Part shown: positions 1 to 11,098 of the stretch, piece after piece
Layout of the letters: each line of letters begins with the position of its first letter
How positions within the stretch are numbered: position 1 is the stretch's first letter
Assembly (NCBI RefSeq): GCF_030269925.1
Contig: NC_085109.1
Span: 4,278,001-4,342,000, forward strand
Direction: 5' to 3'
Length of the DNA stretch: 64,000 nucleotides
Origin: Bombyx mori
Lineage: Eukaryota; Arthropoda; Insecta; Lepidoptera; Bombycidae
The notes under the pieces: model-generated
The model's database searches: none
Seen by the model: only the letters and a program-made list of their open reading frames with translations
Told to the model about the DNA's origin: nothing
Program-made: the position numbers and the translations under genes

Positions 1-809
1 GACAGCGATAGCTCCTGGGCTAGTCCGTGGCCTCTGCTATCTTGGCAGTCACACGGACGTCGCGCTCGTCGTCGTTATGGGGAACTCGTAAGAGCCATGG
101 TTCGATCAAAACAAAAAAATTGTGCCCCTGATCTTGCTTATGCCTATCAGAGGCGCTGACAACATAACTAGGTAGGGGCTTACCCCAAGTACGAGAAATC
201 CCGCAGTCAATACTACAATTAATCCCGCGGATCCCTCCGAGGACGCCCGTCTACGGAATTGTCGAAGCGCAGTTTCAGGGCCCAAAAAAACACCCAAATA
301 TATCCAACAGTATCCAGTTAAAGGGCTATCCTCTTTCTTATCCTATTAAAATCCCGTCTAACTTGCGTAGGAATATCTATATTTTTTTAAGAAACAAAAG
401 ATTGTGTACAACCGGTGCTGCTATAGGTATCTATCTATCGATCGTATCGCATCCAGTGGCCTGTTGACAGCCCCATGTAGCCCGGTTCTCAGCCCTCAGT
501 GCGGCCATGCGTTAAGATGCCACTTCTGAGAACGACGTTCAGTAAACGATTTACCTCGATCTAGGCAAGCTATTTTCAGTTGCCGAGCTTTCAAATTGCA
601 TTTAGATATTGCAGCTCGAAAATGGAAAACGTTGTCCGGAATATTCCTCGTCACGTTAGGTAGGGGTTTTTGGAAATTGTTTTTTTTTTATCATTGCGCT
701 TGTCGAGTAGACACGAAATCAAGCTCGGTCGGATATTGTGAGGGCTACGAAAAATATCACGTTTTCAGAACCAAACAGATATATAATAATAATTGTAAAT
801 AGACATGCT
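1..809. other. Intergenic, no gene seen
   Basis: No frame longer than about 70 codons, no recognisable protein motif and no repeat family shared with the rest of the window. The left part is slightly more GC-rich than the surroundings but carries no signal I can name. Confidence 0.5.
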
Positions 810-1156
810 TTAACAAAAACCGACTTCAAATAGAAAAAAAAAGATATTCCAAAACAAATTAATATATACTAAAAACAATAATATCTAAATCAGTTGGCGT
901 GATATTGAGTTATTGAGTTATTCATATATTTGTCGCGCACGTACTTAATGCAAATTTAAGACTTATTTATATATTTTTCTCATGGATACCAATAACAGAA
1001 CAGGACTAAAATGAGACGACACGGGAAGCGTCAGCTTTCTAATAAAAAAATAATCATCAAAATCGATTCAACCCGTTAAAAGTTATGAGGTAACAACATA
1101 AAAAAAAACATACAGTAGAATTGAGAACCTCCCCTTTTTTTAAGTCGGTTAAAAAA
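810..1156. repeat. MITE-like element with CCGACTT inverted ends
   Basis: The left end reads aaaccgacttcaaa (about 817-830) and the right end is its inverse, ttaagtcggttaaa (about 1140-1153). The right half (agcgtcagctttctaataaa, then a stretch around gttatgaggtaac) recurs at 23820-23960, so this is a dispersed family. It has no coding capacity. Class is unassigned; a non-autonomous DNA element is most likely. Confidence 0.5.
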
Positions 1157-1524
1157 GACAGTAAACAAAAACATGACGAAATATCTATTACATTTTTCTG
1201 AAATACGAGATAAGGTTGCTATTAATAGTAACCGTAATAACTTCATACATTCTGCCACTTACTAGATAACACAGTGCAACAAAAAACCAACTGTCATCCC
1301 TATGACAGCGTATAAAACTATAAACCACATTTGCATCATATTTTCTTGTTCCCTCATAATGAGTATCGATGGGCTTAACAATGTTGCAGAATTAATTATG
1401 CAGATTGTCAAGATACATAAGTATACCGCTATAAATATAGTAACTATTTCATTTGGTAAAATTGAAGTAAGTTGTTTCATAATACCGGAACCTTCGATTT
1501 ACTAATCTTTTTCGATCTACTAAT

Positions 1525-1575
1525 CCCTGGCATTGGCATTGCTGATGTCTATGAGCAACGGTAACCACTCACTCA
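1525..1575 (+). repeat. Fragment of family C repeat
   Basis: A short stretch with the words ctggcattg..gctgatgtc and caacggtaaccactcac matches the core of the repeat that is fuller at 9188-9303, 19255-19515, 26365-26480 and 54450-54556. It directly precedes the 209-bp duplicated block. Confidence 0.5.
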
Positions 1576-1576
1576 C

Positions 1577-1785
1577 TCTTTGCTAAGATACATTAATTTA
1601 GAGGGTAGTATTTTTATTATGTGTTTTTGCTTGGACACGTGCTCAGAACCAGGAGACTCCTCATTGATCACCATCTGTCACCAACTCCCTGTATATCATG
1701 ACGTTTCAGTCGTTTACATTTGAAAACAAAAACTGCGCAATAATCTCTTGTGATAAACCTTACAATACCTAAAGAACTCTAAATA
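1577..1785. repeat. 209-bp direct duplication, copy 1
   Basis: This block, from tctttgctaagatac to aagaactctaaata, reappears in the same orientation at 2984-3192 with a single difference noticed by eye (acaatacct versus acactacct). The near identity implies a recent duplication. No gene or element end is evident inside it. Confidence 0.8.
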
Positions 1786-1923
1786 TAAACTAGCTAAACT
1801 GTTGATTCTGGCCGAATGAGAGTTAGAACTAGCATCCAAAGGCGTGTCTCTATCCCATGTAGCGCCCTCTAGTGAGTGCGCGGTCAAAATGGAATACTCA
1901 CAATGTAGCAGATTCATTGAAAG

Positions 1924-2072
1924 TTAGCCCACTGAGTTTCTCGCCGGATCTTATTTTATTGATGTTTTAATATTAAATTATTATTGTCGATTTATAATTG
2001 CCTAAGTTGTTAAAAAAATGCTATGCAATAGCTTTACGGCGGCAGTCTCCGAGTGCCACACGTCTTTTTTTT
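1924..2072. repeat. Family B fragment joined to repeat X fragment
   Basis: Positions 1924-1950 (cccactgagtttctcgccgg) are the inverse of the family B core. They run straight into 1951-2072, which matches the right part of repeat X (see 10633-11040), including gctatgcaatagcttta and gagtgccacac. One fragment interrupted or truncated the other. Confidence 0.55.
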
Positions 2073-2493
2073 ATATTTGTTCTTTAATTTTAGGTTCATT
2101 TTCCATTAATTTTTAATTAAAATTAGAATTAGTAATTTAGCATCGAACCGTAATGTAATGAGACGGGTTTTCCTTAATAATTAAATAACGAGACCTTTAT
2201 ATGATATTTAAAAAAAAACTTCCACATTGTACGATAATTACATATCCATTTATATATAGGTAGACGTGTAAAATTCGTGAACGTATGAAATGCATTCCCC
2301 GCGCTCTCACTGTGAAAATCGATGGATCAAATAATGTTATACAATGTAGAGACCAAGGGAGTGCTTGTTGTTGAAACTGTATTAAAACTTTCGCGTTTGA
2401 ATGAAAGTAGTTGCGTTGATGTTGGGGATCGCGTACGTCCGACAGCGGTCAGTTATTTTAGTACGTAGTTTAATTACTCTAATCGGATTTTTT
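2073..2493. other. Intergenic, no gene seen
   Basis: AT-rich sequence without coding frame, inverted repeat or recognised repeat family. Confidence 0.45.
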
Positions 2494-2734
2494 ACTGGTG
2501 GTAGGACCTCTTTTGAGTCCACGCGGGTAGGTACCACCGCCCTGCCTATTTCTGCCATGAAGCAGTAATGCGTTTCGGTCTGAAGGGTAGGGCAGCCGTT
2601 GTAACTATACTGAGATCTTAGAACTTATATCTCAAGGTGTGTGGCGCATTTACGTTATATATGTCTATGGGCTCCAGTAACCACTTAACACCAGGTGGGT
2701 TGTGAGTTCGTCCACCCTTGTAAGCAAAAAAAAA
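2494..2734 (+). mobile_element. Bm1 SINE, short form
   Basis: Starts at actggtggtaggacctc and ends in agcaaaaaaaaa, covering the body shared by all Bm1 copies here (cgtgaagcagtaatgcg-like core, aacttatatctcaagg, accacttaacaccaggtggg). The tRNA-derived head is missing. It shares the unusual variant gtctgaagggtagggcagcc with the copy at 7586, and both are followed by the same flank, so these two loci are related. Confidence 0.85.
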
Positions 2735-2863
2735 TATAATCTGTAAAATATTTTAATTATATCGAAGACTCGCGAAATCCTTGGAAGCTACTACAGTTGT
2801 GACGTTTTCATTAGCGACGACCTTTTATAAATTGGATGCGGGCTCCGATGAGGCAGGGATATA
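2735..2863. repeat. Flank co-duplicated with a Bm1 copy
   Basis: About 130 bp (tgtaaaatattttaattata .. gcagggatataatttt) directly after the Bm1 poly-A. The same sequence follows the Bm1 at 7586-7770, up to about 7902. Bm1 plus this flank therefore behave as one duplicated block. Confidence 0.75.
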
Positions 2864-2983
2864 ATTTTTGTGTCTTTGACGTAATGTGACGACAAAAGGG
2901 TTTAGAGAATATTAAGCAAGCGAACGCCTCGGATCTTGTGACGTTTTAAAAGCCCGCACGATATGCCACTCTTATCCAGCTAA

Positions 2984-3192
2984 TCTTTGCTAAGATACAT
3001 TAATTTAGAGGGTAGTATTTTTATTATGTGTTTTTGCTTGGACACGTGCTCAGAACCAGGAGACTCCTCATTGATCACCATCTGTCACCAACTCCCTGTA
3101 TATCATGACGTTTCAGTCGTTTACATTTGAAAACAAAAACTGCGCAATAATCTCTTGTGATAAACCTTACACTACCTAAAGAACTCTAAATA
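2984..3192. repeat. 209-bp direct duplication, copy 2
   Basis: Second copy of the block at 1577-1785 in the same orientation, 1.4 kb away; see that entry. Confidence 0.8.
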
Positions 3193-3528
3193 GGAGAACT
3201 CGAAATAGATGAAAATCTGTGGGTACAAGGCTTATGCGGTGGACGCATCAGCACTTCCCAACTAAGCTCTCTCTCAATATTTGCTGAGAGAAAACCCCCA
3301 CCCTTATCATTGATCAATTCCGGTCTTTTTTGTTTCTTCTTTGAATCTCATCAGTTATTCGTTGTGGAGAATGGAATCGATGGGTTTTCCTCGCAGTAAA
3401 AGCTAATGGACGATGTCCTTCCAATACCAATAAATACCCAGCATTATTTTGTAGCGAGCTAATCCGGGTCTCGCTACTGTTCATGGAACTTTGACTGTCA
3501 TCTTTGAAACTTATAATTATATAGCATA

Positions 3529-3902
3529 CTAGCTGACCCGGCAAACGTTGTCTTGCCATATATAAGATTTCTAGAGAATTTCTAGTGTAGAAAAAAATTA
3601 CTAACTTATTGGAAGTGTATAAGGATGTGGAATATGAGTGAAAAAGGCCTGGAGCGCTGTGAACGATGAGGGAATGTTGTTTAAAAATAACAAAACACCA
3701 AACATTAAAAAAAAATGTATCAAAAAAATAAAAATAAATTTTTTGATGTGAACACCCCTTATCACTTAAAGGTTAGAAAAATAGATAGTAGCCGATTCTC
3801 AGGCTTACTGAATATGCATAAAAAAAATTCATGAGAATCGGTCAAGCGGCTTCGGATGAGTATGGGAACGAACATTGTGAGACGAAAATTTTATATATTA
3901 GA
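3529..3902 (-). mobile_element. Non-autonomous Helitron
   Basis: Read on the minus strand it begins TCTAATATATAAAATTTTCG and ends GCCGGGTCAGCTAG. It is flanked by A (3528) and T (3903) on the plus strand, the Helitron target rule. It is 374 bp with no coding capacity and abuts the next Helitron exactly. A truncated relative of its 3-prime half lies at 59627-59750. Confidence 0.75.
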
Positions 3903-5179
3903 TAGCTGACCCGGCCACGCGTTGCTGTGGCTAAAGTTTTTGTTATATTACATTATAGTAAACAATCTAAGAGGAACAATAAGAGAACATCAGTCACGGA
4001 GTCCACTATGCTTTTTCACACAGATGGTATTTGTAAAAAAATATGGTGATCTCCTTATTTGACTTTCTACTACTATAACCGTTTAGTACAATGAAATTAT
4101 TTACGAACAAAGACGAAAATGTTGATGTTGGTATACAAATTCACTGGATTGAGATTTGAAGGGGAAGTACGTTGAACACAATTAATTAAAATGTTCTTAC
4201 ACTTGATATTAAGCAGAAATCAATAGGTACAAAATAAAAAATTATCATATTTATTATTTTCATAAATTAATCGTTTAAATATGAGAAAAAAAAATTGAAA
4301 ATCATTCTAATTAATTTTTATAATTATGTGATAATACTGACATGTACATATTTAAATTATAGAGTTTAAATAATGATTTCAATAAGAATTGAAATACTAA
4401 TTTAATCGTTTAAATATAAGAAAAAAATTCTGAAAAACTTGTTATCATAACACATTGAAATAATAAGTGCTAAATATTTTTTAATAGAGGTTAAATAAAA
4501 ACAATAAAAAAAAAATTTGTACAACTATTGAAAAAGTCTAGGAAATTGTGTATCATTTTTGCATTGACATTTTAATTAAATTTTATAATTATGTGATAAT
4601 ATTTACATACATATATTCAAATTAAATTATAAAGTTTTGATCAATGAAGCACAAATAAGTAAAAAACAGGATTAATTTCACTGTATTATCTTCATTATAA
4701 TATTAATGCAATTTACACTTCAGTCTAAGTAACACGTGGCCGGCTATGCTAACACCAAAAATTTAAAAAGTGGAAATAATTGAATTATACGGTATTTCGT
4801 TCACTACAAAATAAATTTAATTAATTTTATAGCGTCAACAACACGTGGTAATTATGCTGTTAAAATGTAGCTTATATGACACGTTCGTAGATTTACCATA
4901 GCAGCGCCATCTATTGATTACTTACTCAACCCAGTCGAAAGGTATCGACATCTGTTAGAATCATTTGGAGTTAACAGATAATTGTGACTGTCAAATAATA
5001 ACAGACAAATAATTAGCAATAAATTAAAATTGCGACTATAATTTGAGATTTAAACTATCCTATCTCTCAAGTTGGATCGAACTGCACATGGTGTGCGAAT
5101 TTTATTATAATCGGTTAAGTGGTTTAGGAGTCCATTGAGGACAAACATTGTGACACGAGATTTATATATATTAAGAAGA
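3903..5179 (-). mobile_element. Non-autonomous Helitron, about 1.3 kb
   Basis: The minus-strand start is TCTTCTTAATATATATAAAT and the end is CCGGGTCAGCTA, with the last CTAG base disturbed where the 374-bp Helitron inserted next to it. T follows at 5180. The interior is AT-rich and contains a degenerate internal duplication: atttaatcgtttaaatat and attatgtgataata both occur twice, around 4265-4340 and 4400-4590. No Rep/helicase coding remains. Confidence 0.65.
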
Positions 5180-5896
5180 TTTGTCCTTGTTCCATCGTTC
5201 CTGTTTCAATATGTTTTAATAGAGAATCGCAAATGAGTGTACGATTTAGATATCGTTCGTATACCTTTAGATATCGATCTTTTTTGGGTATCCAGTCTTT
5301 TCAAATCTCGATCGATTATTGGGTTAAAAATGGATTAAAATAAACAAAAAATATATATTATAAAAATATGTTATTTTTTGTACGTTATTACAAAGTTAAA
5401 TCGTACACTGTGTGCATTACTAATAAAATCCTACGTTACGGACGTTTTTTCCCGGTTAGGGTACCCCTCCGCATCGTCCCATAAGGAACTTCGTTCCAAA
5501 AGCTATAGCTCTCATAATTAGTACTACGTGGACCTGGTTCCATTTTTCAAAGAAATTACACCGATTTTATCCATAGCCGGTCGACCCTAGGGAACTGCTA
5601 CTCTGGCATCGAAATATCCGAACAGAAAATTCTTAAGCCAATTTTGTGTTACTCTCACTGACGTTGCGATAAGTGTATGAACGTCATAATATTTTTTATA
5701 GCTTGACTCGCAGTTTTCCTTTTTCTGCTGATTTCAAAATATATTGGATTTATTCATTAATCGTCGCGGAGAGAATAACATTAAAAAAACAACTTTATCA
5801 TATTTTAATCTATTTTAAAAATACCGTGCTATGTTTAATAGTATCAAAATCATTAGGTTAAAAAAAGTACCAACCCTCATTACTGCAACTTTTACG
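5180..5896. other. Intergenic, no gene seen
   Basis: No supported coding frame or repeat match. A short GC-richer patch around 5440-5620 shows no motif I can assign. Confidence 0.45.
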
Positions 5897-6090
5897 TCAC
5901 TGAGTTTCTCGCCGGATCTTCTCAGTGGGTCGCGTTTCCGATCCGGTGGTAGATTCTGTGAAGCACTGCTCTTGCTAAGGCTAGTGTTGGCAACGCCCCC
6001 AGGTTAGATTCCCGAAAGTTCACCTACTAGCTAAGGTTACGCGGAAATAGCCTCTCAAGGCTATCAGCTTAGGTAGGAAAAAAATAATCT
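5897..6090 (-). repeat. Family B SINE-like repeat
   Basis: Inverse of the family core: cactgagtttctcgccggat, gatccggtggtagattctg, gaagcactgctcttgctagg-like, and the terminal ctctcaaggctatcagctta followed by an A-run. Family B recurs at least ten times in the window and shares the CCGGATCGG..CTCAGTGGG core. I cannot name it with certainty. Confidence 0.7.
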
Positions 6091-6526
6091 CTGTCTCCCT
6101 TGGCGCAGCGACCCAAATTGGATCTTGACCTCTGATACAACGAGACGACACTCTTACTCTTCTTGCGCTGTTTCCTGCTACTGAGTAACTTGGAGTTTCA
6201 GCTAGTGTTCTTGGTGTTTCCAACGGTACTTGGGCACTAGGCTTTTAACATCATATTAATATTGAATGGAAAATTTGCAGTTCTTTTTAGATTACATATT
6301 ATTTATTATATATTATGAGATTAGTGAAATATAATAAGCATGTGTAAATACACGTTTAAGAGACAAATTTAAATATGCAGAACAATTATTTCGCATTCAA
6401 TTAAATTTCAAGGCTCTCACTCATTAAAAACTTAATTGAGAACAAATTATAAAATTCCACTAGAAGAAAGATAGAAAAAACTCAACGAGCTAACAGCTCA
6501 GTAGAAACTGTTCGTGAACACATAGT

Positions 6527-6945
6527 GGTAGTTTTCCAATTACAGAGCATAATGCGACTCAGTGACGCACAATGCCGAATTATGCTGAAGCTTAATTGGA
6601 ACGTGAATTAGTTTTCAAATGCATCAGCAGAGTGCGCTAAGTTAGCACAGTTTTAATTAACATTGATTATTTCTAAGAAACTACGACGAAACGAAAGCGT
6701 TACAATTTTTTTCAACATTAAATAATATTACTAACGATAATATAAACAAAATTTCGGTCAATGCCAACTTAAAGAAAAAACATTTGTCAATTTTCTGTCA
6801 CTGAGTCGGTATCGATTGCGAGTATCACGCGAGAGCAGTACTTTTGAGAGTGCTCGATTGTGCGAAGCGTTGCTGAATGTTGGAATATTCAACGTTGAGC
6901 ATTATGCCGCATAATGCGCTCTTGTGCTGTAATTGGAAAACTACC
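6527..6945. mobile_element. 419-bp TIR element (MITE)
   Basis: Perfect 19-bp terminal inverted repeats: ggtagttttccaattacag at 6527-6545 and its inverse at 6927-6945. The interior is AT-rich and non-coding, with several gcataatgcg-type palindromic words near each end. The trinucleotide AGT lies on both outer sides (6524-6526, 6946-6948), a possible 3-bp target duplication. Superfamily not assigned. Confidence 0.75.
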
Positions 6946-7569
6946 AGTTAGACTCAGTAATCGTGTGAGTTTTAAGGAAAATGTACTTACTGTTCACACA
7001 AGGCCTAAAGTAAGCTTAGAATGGACAAACTGACGGATGTAATAAATAAAGTCGAACACAGAAAACTGAATAAAGATATTGATAAGTAAGGAAGGACAAT
7101 AGAAGTATTCCTAACGGAAGAGAAAGAAGGAAGACCTCTCTAGAAGTGGAGGCCATTGAACTTTGTCTTCGGTTAAGGAATGTTGATTATCTCAATGTTC
7201 ATTTCATGATAAGATATGGATGCTTGTATATCCAGCTTAAGATGTAAATACATAATTAAAAATTATTTTAGTTACGTTACAAAAATTGTAATATACATTT
7301 TACTATTTAGTTTGATGCAAAATGCAAGCCAAAACAGAGCAAAACATGAGCAGCCTTACGGTTTGTTCAAAGGAAATGAATTCGCTTTTCCTATTTAGAA
7401 GTTTGCATCCGACGTTAATGAAGGCCGCGCATTGAAACTGTTTATAACTTCAGTTCCACTGACCGCTGTGACTACGGATGAGTTTCGTTTTGTTTAAATT
7501 ACTTTTAAACGTTGTGTTACGGAAATTGCTACGAAATTCTCATTATTGTATCGTAGCATACAGCATAGT
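6946..7569. other. Intergenic, no gene seen
   Basis: AT-rich; the only open frames are short and compositionally random. Confidence 0.45.
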
Positions 7570-7928
7570 TAGGAAATATGTTGTCGCCACCGCCCTGCCT
7601 ATTTCTGCCGTGAAGCAGTAATGCGTTTCAGTCTGAAGGGTAGGGCAGCCGTTGTAACTATACGGAGATCTTAGAACTTATATCTCAAGGTGGTAGATGT
7701 CTATGGACTCCAGTAACCACTTAACACCAGGTGGGCTGTGAGCTCGTTCACCCTGGTAAGCAAAAAAAAATAATTTATTTGTAAAATATTTTAATTATAT
7801 CGAAGACTCGCGAAATCCTTGGAAGCTACTACAGTTGTGACGTTTTCATTAGCGACGATCTTTTATAAATTGGATGCGGGTCTGATGGGGCAGGGATATA
7901 ATTTTACATATTTAGGAAATATGTTGTC
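7570..7928 (+). mobile_element. 5-prime-truncated Bm1 plus flank between direct repeats
   Basis: A Bm1 body starting at gccaccgccctgcc (7586), its A-run (about 7762-7770) and the 130-bp flank also present at 2735-2863 form a block. It is bounded on both sides by taggaaatatgttgtc (7570-7585 and 7913-7928). The 16-bp direct repeat looks like a target-site duplication, so Bm1 and flank appear to have moved together. No poly-A is seen at the far 3-prime end, which argues against simple read-through retrotransposition. Confidence 0.65.
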
Positions 7929-7936
7929 CTCCAGTC

Positions 7937-7973
7937 CAGTTGACAACATATTTAGGAAATATGTTGTCAACTG
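7937..7973. repeat. Perfect palindrome, 17-bp arms
   Basis: Arms cagttgacaacatattt and its exact inverse are separated by agg. The right arm contains a third copy of the aggaaatatgttgtc word that flanks the neighbouring Bm1 insertion. Confidence 0.85.
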
Positions 7974-8789
7974 TCGTCGTTGCGGATTGAACTCAAACTG
8001 CGTTATAGGAAGCACTTATTTATTCCACACGCACCTTAAAATCGTATACATTAATAATCAATTGGTTTTTATCTTTGAACTTTTTAAAAATGTAAAACAC
8101 ATTTTTTTATATAATGACATCTTTCCCTCAATCTGACAGCCTGTCTTTTTTCTTAGGGATGTCTCCCGTTTCTAGTCTGTGTGTGAAAAAACCATTCACC
8201 ACACATATTCTGCATCGACTTTTATTTAACTCATCTTGATGATCGCAATAAGTTAAATTTTTTAACGTCTGTAACGTTTATAAACGGAACGATTTGAAAA
8301 TTATCCCGAAAAATTCAATATTATCCTTCGTTTACTGCTGGAGATATGCTTACCACCATTTTCCTTGTTTCTCCCACAAAGCAGTCATGTGCTTTGGTTT
8401 TTTTTAATTGTCTTTGAAGATAGTCGCTAACGCTGCTCTGCTCATGGTGCCTGGTTACCGTTGCTTATTTATATAAAGAAAAAGTATAAATATTTATCTT
8501 AGACAAGATCACTCCTCTGTAATTCAATGAAGAGAAATAATGTAAAAATTGCTTAAAATATTAATTTTAATAGAGATATTAAGGGCTTTAAATGTTGTTT
8601 TCTTACATATTTATATTAGAGGGTAGTGAATATCTTGTTAGATGAAATTATTATAGTTTTAATTTTATATTGTCAATAAATGCATATTTATCTTAGAGAA
8701 AACGCAGTTAACTCTTTCATTGTCTGGAGTATTTGATAACATAATCACAGACCGCTGGATATTGCTGAGAAAATTGTTAAGGAAGATAT
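7974..8789. other. Intergenic, no gene seen
   Basis: No coding or repeat evidence beyond short A/T runs. Confidence 0.4.
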
Positions 8790-9303
8790 TCTTAAGCCTT
8801 GTTCGAAGAAGAACATGTCGTAGCGTTCAGGAAACAACGTCGATGGGAATACATCGCAAAACCGGATATTACGTGGTAAAGTAGAGAACGCGGTGATTTA
8901 GGTACCTAGTACGGATGAATAGTGTGTACTTCGGTGATGTGTGATGTGTGGTGTGATGGTAAAAATCAGATGGCGGGATAATTTCAAATATTTCTTAAGA
9001 GTAGTTAGGTGTGTAGGGCAGGGCTGTCATTATACATTATAATTGAGAATTCGCTTTGTATCTCAATGAGGGCCTGCTTTCACATCTGTGATTTCCAGGC
9101 TCTAATTAAAACAGCCACTTAAAACCAGATGTCCTGTGAGCCAATATGATCTATCTTAAATTACTATATACTATAACAAACTCAACTCATCGGTAGGCAG
9201 CGGCTTGGCTCTGGCCCTGGCATTGCTGAAGTCCATGGGCGACGGTAACCACTCATCATCAGGTGGGCCGTGCGCTCGTCTGCCTACAAGGGCATAAAAA
9301 AAA
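8790..9303. repeat. Family C repeat copies
   Basis: 9188-9303 (plus) has the core gtaggcagcggcttggctct, cattgctgaagtccatgggc and gtgggccgtgcgctcgtctg, ending in an A-run. 8790-8895 resembles, in the opposite orientation, the longer body that accompanies the core at 26480-26735 (aacatgtcgtagcgttcagg). The core is therefore probably the 3-prime end of a larger LINE-like element. Confidence 0.6.
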
Positions 9304-9839
9304 CAAATAATTGTGAATTTTACAAAGAATTGTTTATTAATTTTAATCGGTTATAAATTACCTTTATTATATGGATGAGTTTTATTTTTACAGCTGTTTT
9401 TTTGTTGGTACTGTTTTGTTTTTGCGGAATGCAGACGACAAACCAGTGGTCTGATCTTAAGAGCGTCATCCTAATATGAGCTGCTTTTTGAATGAATACT
9501 TAGCAAACGGCATCGCTACAAAGAAATACAATATTTAAGTAAATCATCCAATATAAAGTTCGTCGAGTATCTATCTATGAAGTATTGAGAACATGTTTTT
9601 TTTTTTAATATTACAATTGTTATTTTCATCGAGTTATTTTTGTTCACGCACATGTTATTTACGTATCACTAAACCCGCTATTAATACTTTACATTTTTTT
9701 CGTGATTTATTTCAAACAAATTAAACTGCTATTTATGAACGCAATTTTATTGGCTTGTTTTTTTTGTATAATGTCGTTTTATCAAGCATCAAGATCTCGT
9801 ATTTATTTTGGCCAAAACAATAATTTTAGTACTGTGTCT
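9304..9839. other. Intergenic, no gene seen
   Basis: AT-rich; no repeat match or motif. Confidence 0.4.
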
Positions 9840-9935
9840 AGAAACCAGTCAAACCTGGCTCGCTTTGCGGGCCGATCTTTGAATTGAGTTTGATCAAACC
9901 GCTACCGTACATCGCAGGATCACCCGCTCGGACTT

Positions 9936-10034
9936 TGTATAGTATAGTATAGTATAGTATAGTATAGTATAGTATAGTATAGTATAGTATAGTATAGTAT
10001 AGTATAGTATAGTATAGTATAGTATAGTATAGTA
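9936..10034. repeat. (TAGTA)n pentanucleotide satellite
   Basis: About twenty nearly perfect copies of a 5-bp unit (tagta/tatag phase). The array directly adjoins the tRNA-like SINE head on the minus strand, in the position of a 3-prime tail, so it may be an expanded SINE tail. Confidence 0.95.
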
Positions 10035-10037
10035 TAT

Positions 10038-10112
10038 AATACACAATTGTTTGCGGGAATCGAACCCACGGCCCTCGGCACAACAGGCTGCTTCTACTGC
10101 ACCACCAGCCAC
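10038..10112 (-). mobile_element. tRNA-like SINE head with Pol III boxes
   Basis: On the minus strand the stretch has an A-box-like TGGTGCAGTAGAAG and a consensus B box in GTGGGTTCGATTCCCGC. It does not fold into a full tRNA with a proper acceptor stem, so it is a tRNA-derived SINE rather than a tRNA gene. Downstream on the same strand it passes into the TAGTA-type array. Confidence 0.6.
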
Positions 10113-10632
10113 CGAGTCGATCAGTTCGAAATCACGGAGAAATTTTCATTTAATTGTACATACATATTATAGAGATTGCAGTTACCCATGCGTGTATAGA
10201 GAACTATAGCCGTGAATAAAAATGATTCGTTAGTCCGTATACATGTACACAACAAAGAGCAATCAAGTTGAGATCCAATTATTTTATTGTCGTTCTAGTG
10301 CTGAATGTGACAATGTTTTCGTTTTGTTTTTATTTTATTATAGTTACATTAGGGTTTTGGAATACGATAAAAAAATGTTCCTGTGTACATATAAATGTTA
10401 TTTTTGTTCACATTCTCTATTACACACATAAATTTACAAAAGACAATTTAATTTTTTTAAGAAAGGCTAGTTTAGCTTAAACGAGCGTTTTATTCCAGCG
10501 AATAAGAATATAAACAACGCTATGGACGGTTGGGAATCATACAAAAAAACAGAAGGGATTAAAAATAACATTTTAACGTTAAGATAAAAAGTATGAGATC
10601 AAAGGTGAGATAAGTTGAATTTTTTAAGTTTT
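10113..10632. other. Intergenic, no gene seen
   Basis: AT-rich sequence; the longest frames (62-70 codons) have no domain or codon bias that would suggest a gene. Confidence 0.45.
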
Positions 10633-11040
10633 AAGCTACTGCATAGCTTTTATCGCAGGCTTTGAGCGCGGCGACCAAATCAAGAAATTCCGTAACGAAA
10701 ATAAAACCTAACACCCCACTCTGCGTTCCGTGTAGCTCGCGTTCAACACACTCACACGTTGCGCTTGTGTAGTGTTTGTGAATAAGCCCGTGGCGTGACG
10801 TCGCACTGCATGCGCATCATGAAAAGTCTGTCCATCTCTCTCTCGCGCAGTCTAGCTTATGAGTGTGAAGGGGACGGTTAATGTTTTGCTTTTGTTAATG
10901 TTTCTAAATATAGCGTGGTCTTTTTTTATTATCGTTTTAATATTAAATTATTATTGTCTAATTATAATTGCATAAGTTGATAAAAGATGCTATACAATAG
11001 CTTTACCCCGGCAGTCCTCGAGTGCCACACGAGTTTTTTT
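10633..11040 (+). repeat. Dispersed repeat X, copy 1
   Basis: A block of about 410 bp recurs inverted at 14986-15403 and in part at 1951-2072. Near each end it carries the inverse word aagctattgcatagc (here with changes). The GC-rich half contains a CRE-like tgacgtc and an NRF1-like tgcatgcgcat, unusual in this AT-rich DNA, and could be a captured promoter. No open frame. Confidence 0.7.
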
Positions 11041-11098
11041 ATTAAAAGTAAACATGCATAGTTTAAAATTATGCGTAAATGAATTTTATTATATATAG

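Noticed and set aside
7819..8136. 105-codon plus-strand frame
   Set aside because: It starts in the Bm1 co-duplicated flank, crosses the palindrome and shows no domain; the related locus at 2735 does not keep it open.
10038..10112. tRNA gene
   Set aside because: The B box is excellent, but no full cloverleaf forms and a repeat tail follows.
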